From Clostridium puniceum (GTDB lineage: Bacteria > Bacillota > Clostridia > Clostridiales > Clostridiaceae): DNA of 64,000 nucleotides. The stretch is taken from the NCBI RefSeq assembly GCF_002006345.1, contig NZ_LZZM01000099.1:1-64000 (forward strand). The letters are read 5' to 3'. Every line of letters begins with the position of its first letter. Position 1 is the first letter of the stretch. Of this stretch, positions 38,053-47,228 are shown piece by piece. The notes below the pieces were generated by a model. That model did no database searches. It saw only the letters and a program-made list of their open reading frames with translations, and was not told where the DNA came from. Both the position numbers and the translations under genes were made by a program.

Positions 38053-40695
38053 ATGATAAGAAAAAAAATAGCCTGTTTAATGATTACAGGCGGACTATTA
38101 ATGTCTTTATGCACACCAGTTACTTTTGCCAGTGCTGCTACAACAAGCACTGGGAAAGTTAGTGTTGGTGATTTAATAAGAAACAATACTTTTGATAATG
38201 GAGTGGGATTACCTTGGAACCAAGTTGAAACTTATCCAGCTGATGCTAGTTTTGATATTGATGGTGGTACTTATAATATAAAGATTGTAACACCACCTGA
38301 TGACAAAAAAGATAAAGAGAATAGATGGGCTGTTCAATTCCGTCATAGAGGATTAACTCTTGAACAAGGACATAATTATACTGTATCATTTACAGTAACA
38401 GCTACAGCAGATTGTAAAGTATATCCTAAAATAGGGCAACAAGGAAAAGAATATAAAGAATATTGGAATTACAATCATAAACAATGGCAGCCATTAAGTT
38501 TAAAAGCTAACGTTCCTACAACGGTTACTGAAACTTTTACAATGACTGATCCTACAGAAGCAGCATGTGAATTTGCATTCCACCTTGTAGGAGATTGTAT
38601 AGCAGCTAATCTTCCATATACAGTTTCTTTTGATAATATACATGTTAAAGATCCTCAATTTTTAGGATATGATGCAGATGAACCAGAACCAACAAATGCT
38701 ATTCGTGTTAATCAAGTAGGATATTTTACAAATCGTGAAAAGAAAGCTACTGTAGTTTCTAGTTCAACTACACCTATAGCATGGAGACTATTGGATGGCA
38801 GCAATAATGTTGTAAAATCTGGAAAAACTACAGTGTTTGGAAAAGATGCAGCATCAGGTGATGGAGTTCATACAATTGATTTTTCAGATTATACAACAGA
38901 AGGAACTGGCTATAAGTTAGAAGTTGATTCAGCAGATGTTTCACCTAAAAAAAGTATGACATTTAAGATTTCAAATAATCTATATACACAAATGAAATCT
39001 GATGCTATAAAATATTTCTACCATAATAGAAGTGGTATTCCTATAACAATGCCTTATGCTGGATCTAATGATTTAACTAGAGCAGCTGGACATACAAATG
39101 ATCAGTGCACTATTGTTCCTAGTGACGGTTATAACGAAAGTGGTACTGTAGATGTATCAGGTGGATGGTATGATGCAGGAGATCATGGTAAATATGTAGT
39201 TAATGGAGGAATATCTACATGGACTATGCTGAATCAATATGAACGTGCATTGTATAATCAAAAAGATGCTCTTTCAAAAGCTCCTTTTGCAGATAAAACC
39301 ATGAATATTCCTGAAAGTGGAAATGGAATTCCTGATATTTTAGATGAAGCTGGTTATAATTTAAAAACTTTATTAAAATTCCAAATAAAGAGCGGTAATA
39401 TGGCAGGAATGGTTCACCACAAAGCACATGATGAACGTTGGACAGCGTTAGGAATTGCTCCAGCTGATGATAAGATGAAGCGTTTTATACAACCACCAAG
39501 TACAGCAGCTACATTAAATCTTGCAGCTATTGCAGCACAAGGTGCTCGTCTTTACAAAACTTATGATAGTACTTTTGCAAATCAATGTTTAAAGGCAGCT
39601 GAAACAGCATGGGATGCAGCAGTAGCTCATCCAAAAGTTTATGCACCAATGACAGGAAGTACTGGTGGTGGAGCTTATGGAGACGATAAGGTTACTGACG
39701 AATTCTATTGGGCAGCATGCGAACTTTATGCTACAACTGGAGAAAGTAAATATTTAGATTATATTAAGAGTTCTGAATATTACTTAAAAATGCCTACTAC
39801 ATTAACTGGTGGAGAAGATCATGGATTATCAGGTTCTTTTGACTGGGGTAATGTAGAAGGTTTAGGAACAATAACTTTATCACTTGTTCCTACTAAGTTA
39901 GATGCAGCAGAGGTGCAAACTGCAAGAGCTAATATTACAGCAGCAGCAGATAAATTTGTAGCCAATGAAAATGCTGAAGGATATGGTACACCAATGCCAC
40001 AAGGGCCTGTTGTATCTTCATTTAATGGTACATCAAAGAGCCTAACTGGATATCCTTGGGGGTCAAACGCTTTTGTTGCTAATGAAACTATTGTAATGGC
40101 GTATGCTAATGACTTTAATAAAAATACTACTACTAAATATATAGATGGAGCAGCAAGAGCTATGGATTACCTACTAGGAAATAATGCTAATGTTCAATCT
40201 TATGTTACAGGATACGGTAGCAACCCACTTGAAAATCCACATCACCGTTTCTGGTCATACCAAGCAGATAACGCGTTCCCTAAAGCACCAGCAGGATGTA
40301 TGTCAGGTGGACCAAACTCTGGTTTAGAAGATCCATGGGTTCAAGGATCTGGTTGGAAACAAGGTTCAAAACCAGCAGCTAAATGCTTTATGGATAATAT
40401 AGAATCATGGTCAACAAATGAAATCACAATTAACTGGAATGCACCTTTTGCATGGATTACTTCATATATGGATGATAATGGAGGCGCTACAGGAACAGTT
40501 ACACCTGGTGAAGGTATAAAGGGTGATGTAAATGGTGATAATGAAGTTGACAGTATGGATTATATAGCATTACAAAAATATATAATGGATCCTTCAAGTA
40601 GTAATATAAACACTGCAAATGCTGACTTGAATAGTGATGGAAAAATAAATACAGCGGATCTTTTTGCATTAAGAAAAATTATTACAAGCAATTAG
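38053..40695 (+). CDS. Cellulosomal GH9 cellulase, CBM4-Ig-GH9-dockerin
   Basis: 880-residue secreted cellulase. Domains: signal peptide (1-29), CBM4-type carbohydrate module (about 38-200), Ig-like CelD_N module (214-306), GH9 (about 310-810), dockerin (824-880). Catalytic Asp374/Asp377 lie in '[12 protein letters not shown]' and the acid Glu790 in 'STNEITINWN', with the conserved His in 'NPHHRFW'. The architecture equals C. cellulolyticum Cel9E and C. thermocellum CbhA/CelK, which are cellobiohydrolase-like. The dockerin loops are DVNGDNEVDSMD and DLNSDGKINTAD; Asn replaces Gly at the sixth position of loop 1. It directly precedes a tandem duplication of its own dockerin tail and the agrD promoter. 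Confidence 0.95.
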   Translation: MIRKKIACLMITGGLLMSLCTPVTFASAATTSTGKVSVGDLIRNNTFDNGVGLPWNQVETYPADASFDIDGGTYNIKIVTPPDDKKDKENRWAVQFRHRGLTLEQGHNYTVSFTVTATADCKVYPKIGQQGKEYKEYWNYNHKQWQPLSLKANVPTTVTETFTMTDPTEAACEFAFHLVGDCIAANLPYTVSFDNIHVKDPQFLGYDADEPEPTNAIRVNQVGYFTNREKKATVVSSSTTPIAWRLLDGSNNVVKSGKTTVFGKDAASGDGVHTIDFSDYTTEGTGYKLEVDSADVSPKKSMTFKISNNLYTQMKSDAIKYFYHNRSGIPITMPYAGSNDLTRAAGHTNDQCTIVPSDGYNESGTVDVSGGWYDAGDHGKYVVNGGISTWTMLNQYERALYNQKDALSKAPFADKTMNIPESGNGIPDILDEAGYNLKTLLKFQIKSGNMAGMVHHKAHDERWTALGIAPADDKMKRFIQPPSTAATLNLAAIAAQGARLYKTYDSTFANQCLKAAETAWDAAVAHPKVYAPMTGSTGGGAYGDDKVTDEFYWAACELYATTGESKYLDYIKSSEYYLKMPTTLTGGEDHGLSGSFDWGNVEGLGTITLSLVPTKLDAAEVQTARANITAAADKFVANENAEGYGTPMPQGPVVSSFNGTSKSLTGYPWGSNAFVANETIVMAYANDFNKNTTTKYIDGAARAMDYLLGNNANVQSYVTGYGSNPLENPHHRFWSYQADNAFPKAPAGCMSGGPNSGLEDPWVQGSGWKQGSKPAAKCFMDNIESWSTNEITINWNAPFAWITSYMDDNGGATGTVTPGEGIKGDVNGDNEVDSMDYIALQKYIMDPSSSNINTANADLNSDGKINTADLFALRKIITSN

Positions 40696-40786
40696 AGGAA
40701 TATGTTTCCTTTATAGTATAATTATTTTGCGCTAATGGTAACAATGTATTTTTATTAATGATATTCACTATAAATTAAATAGTGTT

Positions 40787-40936
40787 GGTGAAGTTGGTAG
40801 TATGGATTATATAGAATAAAAAAATATAGTCCATACTATAGATGATAAAGTTAATAAAAATGCAGATTTAAATGATGATGGTAAAACAAATACAGCAGAG
40901 ATTTTGTGTTAATAAAAAAATGTAACAAATAATTAA
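40787..40936 (+). pseudogene. Dockerin-tail remnant
   Basis: One frame reads GEVGSMDYIE, stop, KNIVHTI... then KNADLNDDGKTNTAEILC before further stops, clearly a dockerin pair (compare [17 protein letters not shown] and [12 protein letters not shown] in the neighbouring GH9). It has no start codon and several stops. It is best explained as the duplicated 3' end of the upstream GH9 gene. Confidence 0.8.
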
Positions 40937-40944
40937 AAAAAAGT

Positions 40945-40995
40945 GTTTCATTTATAGGAAAAATGTAGTATAATTAATTTGTGTTAACGATAACA
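40945..40995 (+). promoter_or_regulatory. agrD promoter with perfect CcpA cre box
   Basis: A weak -35 (GTTTCA, 40945-40950) and TATAAT at 40969-40974 are 18 bp apart. TGTTAACGATAACA at 40982-40995 matches TGWNANCGNTNWCA at every fixed position and overlaps the expected transcription start. CcpA binding there should block transcription when preferred sugars are present. Confidence 0.65.
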
Positions 40996-41113
40996 ATGTG
41001 TTTTAATTAATATTATTCATTATGATTTAAGTTAAAATGTTGGCACACCTAAAAATAACTTGAATTATTATGGATAAATTAAAAAAATAATATAAGTTTT
41101 AGGGGGATTTAAC

Positions 41114-41254
41114 ATGAAAATTACTAAAATCAAAAGCTTTTTAGCACTATCTCTTTCTGCTGTAGCAATGCTTGTTGCCTCAGTTTCGTCAACTATGTGC
41201 TGTACACATTTTGAGGAACCTAAAATGCCAAAATCATTATATAAGGTTGATTAA
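41114..41254 (+). CDS. agrD: AgrD-type cyclic autoinducer peptide precursor
   Basis: 46-residue peptide with the three-part AgrD layout: an N-terminal amphipathic basic/hydrophobic leader (residues 1-27, KITKIKSFLALSLSAVAMLV), a core around Cys29-Cys30 (STMCCTHF) and an acidic/proline C-terminal recognition tail (EEPKMPKSLYKVD, like the EVPKEL tail of staphylococcal AgrD). By analogy AgrB would cut after Phe33 and form a thiolactone; a CCTHF five-residue ring is most likely, with Cys30 a possible alternative. AGGGGG lies 7 nt before the ATG. The gene has its own promoter, cre box and terminator and lies between two cellulosomal GH9 genes. The only agrB in the window is 8 kb away on the other strand, and no other AgrD is seen beside it. 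Confidence 0.85.
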   Translation: MKITKIKSFLALSLSAVAMLVASVSSTMCCTHFEEPKMPKSLYKVD

Positions 41255-41290
41255 TTACAACTTTATTGTAAAAATTTGGTAGATAAGCTA

Positions 41291-41337
41291 AAATACGCTT
41301 AATGCATAATTTAAAGTTATGTGTTAGGCGTATTTTT
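41291..41337 (+). terminator. Terminator of agrD
   Basis: 19-bp stem with a few G-U pairs (41291-41309 with 41317-41335) and a T-run, 37 bp after the agrD stop codon. It gives an expected monocistronic agrD transcript of about 350 nt. Confidence 0.75.
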
Positions 41338-41349
41338 ATATTAGCGTAT

Positions 41350-41450
41350 ATAGGTGGCAATAATAATTTTATAATAAAACCATATTAGCATTTCCATACG
41401 AAACTAAGTTTATTAGATAAACCTAATTGCGACATACATATAATAAAAAA
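41350..41450 (+). repeat. Conserved non-coding element, copy B
   Basis: Counterpart of the element at 29401-29500, sharing AATAAAACCATATTAGCAT exactly. It is placed after the agrD terminator and about 150 bp upstream of the GH9 start codon, where it may hold promoter or operator functions. Confidence 0.6.
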
Positions 41451-41600
41451 TCTTAAAATAATAAAATATTGTCGTAAATGTTGATAAAATTGGAAAATGT
41501 GAAATGGTGAATAACTGTATGTTATTTAGGATTTCTTGGTGGATAAATGTAACTGCTAGGCGGATAATAAATATATATAAATATAATTTAAGGAGAGGAG

Positions 41601-43739
41601 ATGAAAAAGCTAATGAATAAAAAGAATATAAGTTTAATACTTTCTGTTTTATTAATTATAGGAATTTGCCAGCCATTAACTGCTAGCGGAAGTGTAAATA
41701 ATAATAATTATTATAACTATGGAGAAGCACTTCAAAAATCAATACTTTTTTATGAATTTCAACGTTCAGGTAAATTACCTGAGGATAAAAGAGATAATTG
41801 GAGAAGTGATTCAGGTATGGAGGATGGAAAGGATGTAGGTATAGATCTTACTGGTGGCTGGTATGATGCTGGAGATCATGTGAAATTTAACTTACCAATG
41901 TCTTATAGTGCAACTATGCTGTCGTGGTCTTTGTATGAGGATAAAGAGAGTTATGAAAAAAGTGGACAATTAAAATATATTATGGATTCAATAAAATGGG
42001 CAAATGACTACTTTATAAAGTGCCACCCAGAAAAAGATGTTTATTATTATCAAGTTGGTGATGGTGGACAAGACCATTCTTTTTGGGGACCTCCTGAAGT
42101 AATGCAAATGAAAAGGCCTTCATATAAAGTAGATATAAAGAATCCAGGCTCTACAGTTACAGCAGAAACAGCAGCATCACTTGCAGCAGCAGCACTTGTT
42201 TTTAAAGAGGCTGATCCTGAATATTCAAAAACATGTTTAAAACATGCAGAAGAATTATTTGAATTTGCAGATAAAACACAAAGTGATACAGGCTATAAGG
42301 CAGCATCAGGCTTTTATAGTACAAGTGGATTCTTTGATGAACTTTCATGGGCTGCCACTTGGCTTTATATGGCAACAGAAGATAAGGATTATTTAGATAA
42401 GGCAGAGAGTTATGTTCCTAAATGGAGCGTAGAACAGCAGACTTCAACTATATCGTATACATGGGGGCAATGTTGGGATGATGTGCATTATGGAGCAGAA
42501 TTGCTATTAGCTAAACTAACTAATAAAGAATTATATAAAGAAAGTATAGAAAGGAATCTTGATTTCTGGACTACAGGGTATAATGGAAGACGTATAGCCT
42601 ATACGCCTAAAGGATTAGCATGGTTAAGCTCTTGGGGTTCATTACGACATTCTACAACTACTGCATTTTTAGCAGGAGTATATTCAGAGTGGTCAGGATG
42701 TACTACTTCAAAAGTATCAACATATAAAGAGTTTTTGGAGAGCCAAGTTAATTATGCACTTGGAAGTACAGGAAGAAGTTTTGAAGTTGGGTTTGGTACA
42801 AATTCCCCTGAACATCCTCATCATAGAGGAGCACAAAGCTCTTGGTCAGATAAAAAAGAAATTCCAAATTATCATCGTCATGTTTTATATGGAGCTTTAG
42901 TTGGAGGACCAGGCTCAAATGATTCTTATAAGGATGACGTTGAGGACTTCGTTAGTAACGAAGTAGCTTGTGATTATAATGCTGGATTTGTGGGAGCTTT
43001 AGCAAAGATGTACAAAAAACATGGAGGAGAACCAGTAGAAAATTTTAAAGCTATAGAAGAAAAAACTAATGATGAATTTTTTGTTGAAGCTGGAGTTAAT
43101 GCTAAGGATTCTGATTTTATGGAAATAAAGGCATTAATAAATAACAGGTCCGGCTGGCCAGCAAAAGTTGGAGATAAACTTTCCTTTAAATATTTTGTAG
43201 ATATTAGTGAAATTGTAAAAGCAGGTTATACTGCAAAAGATGTTACAGTTTCAACAAATTATAATCAAGGTGCCAAGGTATCAAATTTAATACCTTGGGA
43301 TGAAGCAAAAAACATATATTATGTTAATGTTGATTTTTCAGGTACTAAAATATATCCAGGAGGACAACCTTACTTTAAAAAAGAAGTACAGTTTAGAATG
43401 GCATCACCACATCTTACTAGTACCTGGGACAATTCTAATGATTTTTCATATGAAGGAATTACAACGGTACCAGGAGAAGCACCAGTGCAAACTGATAAAA
43501 TACCAGTATATGATGATGGAATTTTAGTATATGGTAATACTCCACAAAAAAGTGCTGAACCATCAAAATTAGGTGATATAAATAGTGATGGTGAAGTTGA
43601 TAGTATGGATTATATAGCATTACAAAAATATATAATGAATCCGATTGATACTATAGAATTAAAAAATGCAGATTTAAATGGTGATAATAGAGTAAACACT
43701 TTAGACCTTTTTATGTTAAGGAAAATTATAATCAATTAA
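41601..43739 (+). CDS. Cellulosomal GH9 cellulase with CBM3c and dockerin
   Basis: 712-residue secreted processive endoglucanase of the Cel9G/EngH type. Signal peptide (about 1-30), GH9 (about 36-475), CBM3c (about 490-640), dockerin (about 655-712). Catalytic Asp89/Asp92 are in '[12 protein letters not shown]' and the acid Glu454 in '[10 protein letters not shown]', with His in '[10 protein letters not shown]'. A fused CBM3c typically feeds single chains into the GH9 cleft rather than anchoring to crystalline cellulose. Dockerin loops are [12 protein letters not shown] and [20 protein letters not shown] precedes the ATG. It starts a new transcript after agrD, and the mannanase gene follows after 29 bp. 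Confidence 0.95.
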   Translation: MKKLMNKKNISLILSVLLIIGICQPLTASGSVNNNNYYNYGEALQKSILFYEFQRSGKLPEDKRDNWRSDSGMEDGKDVGIDLTGGWYDAGDHVKFNLPMSYSATMLSWSLYEDKESYEKSGQLKYIMDSIKWANDYFIKCHPEKDVYYYQVGDGGQDHSFWGPPEVMQMKRPSYKVDIKNPGSTVTAETAASLAAAALVFKEADPEYSKTCLKHAEELFEFADKTQSDTGYKAASGFYSTSGFFDELSWAATWLYMATEDKDYLDKAESYVPKWSVEQQTSTISYTWGQCWDDVHYGAELLLAKLTNKELYKESIERNLDFWTTGYNGRRIAYTPKGLAWLSSWGSLRHSTTTAFLAGVYSEWSGCTTSKVSTYKEFLESQVNYALGSTGRSFEVGFGTNSPEHPHHRGAQSSWSDKKEIPNYHRHVLYGALVGGPGSNDSYKDDVEDFVSNEVACDYNAGFVGALAKMYKKHGGEPVENFKAIEEKTNDEFFVEAGVNAKDSDFMEIKALINNRSGWPAKVGDKLSFKYFVDISEIVKAGYTAKDVTVSTNYNQGAKVSNLIPWDEAKNIYYVNVDFSGTKIYPGGQPYFKKEVQFRMASPHLTSTWDNSNDFSYEGITTVPGEAPVQTDKIPVYDDGILVYGNTPQKSAEPSKLGDINSDGEVDSMDYIALQKYIMNPIDTIELKNADLNGDNRVNTLDLFMLRKIIIN

Positions 43740-43768
43740 GTAATTTTAATATAGAGGAGTAGATGAAA

Positions 43769-45145
43769 ATGAAGAAAACAAAAAAGGGAGTTGCACTTTT
43801 AATAGCTTGTGCAATAACAATTTCAGGTTTACCAATAATAGGGGCAAATGCGGAAGATTCAGTGACTACAACTGCAGCAGTGTCCATGACTAAAACTAAT
43901 AGTGGATTTGTAACTACTGATGGTAACAAATTTAAAGTAGATGGACATGATTTTTATTTTTCAGGGCAAAATAACTATTATTTACCATATGCACCTCAAT
44001 ACATGGTAGATGATGTATTTGCTGATGCGGAAGCTATGGGATCGAAAGTTATGAGGACATGGGGATTCCTTGATGGAATATCTGCTTGTGACGTAATTTT
44101 ACAATCTAGCCTTGGTGTATATAGTGAAGAGGGATTTGTACATTTTGACTATGTTGTTAAAAAAGCTCAAGAAGCTGGAATAAAACTTGTAGTTCCATTT
44201 GTAAACAATTGGACAGACTTTGGTGGAATGGATCAATATGTAAAATGGACTGGAGCATCTAAGCATGATGATTTTTATACAAATGAAGCATGCAAGACTG
44301 CTTATAAAAATTATATAAATCACTTCTTAAACAGAACTAACACATATACTGGAGTAAAATATAAAGATGACCCAACAATTATGACTTGGGAACTTGGAAA
44401 TGAACCAAGATGTACTACGGATACAACTGGAGTTACTCTTGTTAATTGGACAAAAGAAATGAGCTCTTATATTAAGAGTATAGATTCAAACCATCTTGTT
44501 GCACTTGGAGATGAAGGTTTCTTTAAGAGAGATGGAGCAACTTATAATTGGGATTATAATTACTCTGGTGGTGCAGGTGTTGACTGGGAGACAATAGTTG
44601 CTATACCTACAATCGATTATGGAACATATCATTTATATCCAGATGGATGGGGTAGAAGTGTTGAATGGGGTACTAAATGGATTTTAGACCATATTGAAGC
44701 AGCAAATGTGGCCAATAAACCAGCTGTGCTTGAAGAATATGGAATAAAGAGCAATCAAGTAAATGTATATACAACTTGGGGAAAAACTGTAATAGATAAT
44801 GGTGGTGCAGGATTAATGCCTTGGATGTTATCAGGTATTGGATTTGATAATAGTACTTTATATCCAGACTATGATGGATTCCGTATATTATATCCTAGTG
44901 AGGTTGCTACTGTAATTGCAGCAAATGCAAAAACAATGAATGATAAGTCTACAGGAAATAGTGCTGTTACGTTAGGGGATATAAATGGTGATGGCAAAAT
45001 TGATGTATTAGATTATACAGCATTACAAAAATATATACTTGACGAATCTTATAGTATAAATAAACAAAATGCAGACATTAATAAAGATACAAAAATCAAC
45101 ACAGCAGATCTTTTTGCATTGAGAAAAATAATCTTAGATCTTTAG
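43769..45145 (+). CDS. Cellulosomal GH5 (subfamily 7-type) beta-mannanase with dockerin
   Basis: 458-residue secreted endo-beta-1,4-mannanase. Signal peptide (about 1-29, INGLPIIGANA-type end), GH5 TIM barrel (about 45-390), dockerin (about 404-458). Acid/base Glu212 lies in 'WELGNEPRC' and the nucleophile Glu323 in 'AVLEEYGI'. The 'FYFSGQNNYYL' start and 'MRTWGFLDG' motif are typical of GH5_7 mannanases rather than cellulases. Dockerin loops are DINGDGKIDVLD and DINKDTKINTAD. The second ATG (43769) has better spacing from GAGGAG than the first (43763). It follows the GH9 gene closely and probably shares its transcript. Confidence 0.92.
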   Translation: MKKTKKGVALLIACAITISGLPIIGANAEDSVTTTAAVSMTKTNSGFVTTDGNKFKVDGHDFYFSGQNNYYLPYAPQYMVDDVFADAEAMGSKVMRTWGFLDGISACDVILQSSLGVYSEEGFVHFDYVVKKAQEAGIKLVVPFVNNWTDFGGMDQYVKWTGASKHDDFYTNEACKTAYKNYINHFLNRTNTYTGVKYKDDPTIMTWELGNEPRCTTDTTGVTLVNWTKEMSSYIKSIDSNHLVALGDEGFFKRDGATYNWDYNYSGGAGVDWETIVAIPTIDYGTYHLYPDGWGRSVEWGTKWILDHIEAANVANKPAVLEEYGIKSNQVNVYTTWGKTVIDNGGAGLMPWMLSGIGFDNSTLYPDYDGFRILYPSEVATVIAANAKTMNDKSTGNSAVTLGDINGDGKIDVLDYTALQKYILDESYSINKQNADINKDTKINTADLFALRKIILDL

Positions 45146-45165
45146 ATTATAAATATCTATAAGTA

Positions 45166-45228
45166 ATTTTGTGTATTCTGAACCAAATAAAAGAGCATTT
45201 TTATGAAGAAGATCGGAATGCACAAAAT
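45166..45228 (+). other. Intercistronic hairpin between mannanase and GH44
   Basis: 18-nt arms with about three mismatches (45166-45183 with 45211-45228) around a long loop, without a strong T-run. It is a candidate RNA-processing or partial-termination hairpin. Confidence 0.45.
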
Positions 45229-45339
45229 AATTAATATTTTTTATATAAATTAGAAAGTTTTGCTTAAATAATGAAAAGATAGCTAAAAACATTTGTTATA
45301 TAAAAAGTAATTTTTAATATAAGGGAGTAGGTAATAATT

Positions 45340-47166
45340 ATGAAAAGAAGAAAAGGAGTAGCGCTTTTAGTAGCTTTAGTGGTAACAATATCATTTATTC
45401 CAATAATAAATGTAAATGCTGAAGATACAGGTAAGATTAATGTGACTATTGATACAAGTGCAGACAATGTTAAAATTAGCCCATATATTTATGGGGCTAA
45501 TTATGATTGTAATGGGAATGAAGGTACAATTCCACAAGTGGCAACTGCAAGCAGGCTTAGTGGAAATAGGCTAACAGGATATAATTGGGAAAACAATGCT
45601 TCAAATGCAGGAAGTGATTGGAAGCATTCTAGTGATAATTATTTAACTATGAATAAACCTTATGACGCTCAAAACATTCCGGGTAAAGTAGTTACAGATT
45701 TTCAGGATGAAGCTTTAAAAAATGGAGCAACATATTCACTTGCTACTTTACAGATGGCAGGGTATGTAGCGAAAGATAAAAATGGAACTGTAAGTGAAAC
45801 AGAAACAGCACCTTCAGCAAGATGGGCAGAGGTTAAAGTAAGAAAGGGAAATGCTTTCTCTCAAACACCAGATTTAACCGATAATTATGTATATATGGAC
45901 GAATTTGTAAATTCACTAATATCTAAATATGGAAAAGCAGATACTAATACAGGTATTAAAGGCTATAGTCTTGATAATGAACCTGGGCTTTGGTATACTA
46001 CTCATCCTAGAATTCATAAAGATAAAGTAACTTGTGCAGAACTTATATCTAAAAGCACAGAATATTCAAAAATGGTAAAGGATATGGATTCAAATGCAGA
46101 AATATTTGGACCAGTATTATTTGGAATGGGTTCATATTTAGATTTAGTCAGTGCACCTGATTGGAATAATGTAAAAGGAAATTATAAATGGTTTCCAGAT
46201 TATTATCTAGATAATATGAAAAAAGCATCTGAAAAAGAAGGAAAGAGATTATTGGATGTATTTGATATTCACTATTATTCAGAAGCAACAGGGGGAGGTA
46301 TTAGAGTAACTGAAAGTACGGATACAAATGTTGAATGTAATAAGGCTCGTATACAAGCACCTAGAACCTTATGGGATTCAAACTTTATAGAGGATAGCTG
46401 GATTGGTAAATGGGCAAGTTCGTATCTTCCAATTATTCCTAAAATGAAAGCTTCAATTGATACTTATTATCCAGGAACAAAATTAGGAATAACAGAGTAT
46501 AATTTTGGTGGAAATAATCATATATCAGGCGGAATTGCTCAAGCTGATGCATTTGGTGTATTTGCTAATCAGAATGTATATTTTGCATCATTATGGCCAT
46601 TTAGCGGTAAAAGTGATTATACACAATCAGCATTTAATTTATATAGAAATTATGATGGTGAAAAGTCAACTTATGGAGATATAAAGGTTAAAGCTGAAAC
46701 TTCTGATGTTGAAAATTCATCTGTATATTCTGCATTAGACAGTAAGGATTCTTCTAAATTGCATGTAATAATGATTAATAAAAATTATGATAAACCTATG
46801 ACAATGAGCTTTAACATAGGTGGAAATAAAATTTATGGATCAGGAAAGGTGTGGGCTTTTGATGAAAGTAGTCCACAAATTACAGAAAAAACTCCTATAA
46901 CAAATATTTCAGATAACAAATTTGAATATACAATTCCCAAATTAACAGTATGCCATATAGTATTAGATCTTAAGGAAAAAGTAAATACTGTAATTGGAGA
47001 TGTAAATGGGGATAATATAGTTGATATAAGAGATTATACAGCTCTACAAAAATATATAACTGGAGAATCAATTAATATAAATAAAGAAAATGCAGATATA
47101 AATAAAGACGCAAGAATTAATACAGCGGATCTTTTTGCATTAAAAAAGATGATATTAGAAGGTTAA
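45340..47166 (+). CDS. Cellulosomal GH44 endoglucanase/xyloglucanase with dockerin
   Basis: 608-residue secreted endo-beta-glucanase of family 44, active on CMC and xyloglucan in characterised clostridial members. Signal peptide (about 1-27, NVNA-ED), GH44 barrel plus beta domain (about 32-545), dockerin (551-608). The acid Glu214 lies in 'SLDNEPGLW' and the nucleophile Glu386 in 'GITEYNFGG'. Dockerin loops are DVNGDNIVDIRD and DINKDARINTAD. AAGGGAGTAGG lies before the ATG. It is the last gene of the GH9-mannanase-GH44 run, and a 20-bp perfect hairpin terminator follows directly. Confidence 0.93.
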   Translation: MKRRKGVALLVALVVTISFIPIINVNAEDTGKINVTIDTSADNVKISPYIYGANYDCNGNEGTIPQVATASRLSGNRLTGYNWENNASNAGSDWKHSSDNYLTMNKPYDAQNIPGKVVTDFQDEALKNGATYSLATLQMAGYVAKDKNGTVSETETAPSARWAEVKVRKGNAFSQTPDLTDNYVYMDEFVNSLISKYGKADTNTGIKGYSLDNEPGLWYTTHPRIHKDKVTCAELISKSTEYSKMVKDMDSNAEIFGPVLFGMGSYLDLVSAPDWNNVKGNYKWFPDYYLDNMKKASEKEGKRLLDVFDIHYYSEATGGGIRVTESTDTNVECNKARIQAPRTLWDSNFIEDSWIGKWASSYLPIIPKMKASIDTYYPGTKLGITEYNFGGNNHISGGIAQADAFGVFANQNVYFASLWPFSGKSDYTQSAFNLYRNYDGEKSTYGDIKVKAETSDVENSSVYSALDSKDSSKLHVIMINKNYDKPMTMSFNIGGNKIYGSGKVWAFDESSPQITEKTPITNISDNKFEYTIPKLTVCHIVLDLKEKVNTVIGDVNGDNIVDIRDYTALQKYITGESININKENADINKDARINTADLFALKKMILEG

Positions 47167-47178
47167 GGTATTATAAGA

Positions 47179-47228
47179 CGAATAAAAACTGTAGCAAAGA
47201 AATTTGCTACAGTTTTTATTCGTTGCTT
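47179..47228. terminator. Bidirectional terminator between GH44 and agrC
   Basis: Perfect 20-bp stem (47179-47198 with 47203-47222) closed by a GAAA tetraloop. The stop codon of the convergent sensor kinase (47216-47218) lies inside one arm. Confidence 0.85.

Larger units (their letters stand above)
40540..41035 (+). repeat. Tandem duplication (~250 bp) of dockerin tail plus downstream promoter
   Basis: Unit 1 (about 40540-40786) is the end of the GH9 dockerin plus its 3' flank. Unit 2 (about 40787-41035) repeats both in the same order. Corresponding points are 247-252 bp apart: AGTATGGAT at 40552 and 40799, TATAAT at 40717 and 40969. Unit 1 keeps the live dockerin; unit 2 keeps the better promoter and cre box, upstream of agrD. 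Confidence 0.75.

Noticed and set aside
41512-41558. Two TAACTG-containing motifs (41,512 and 41,550) upstream of the GH9-CBM3c gene, resembling the complement of AgrA half-sites (ACAGTTA).
   Set aside because: The 38-bp spacing does not fit the roughly 21-bp LytTR direct-repeat register, and a similar TAACTGCTAG occurs by chance at about 13,254.
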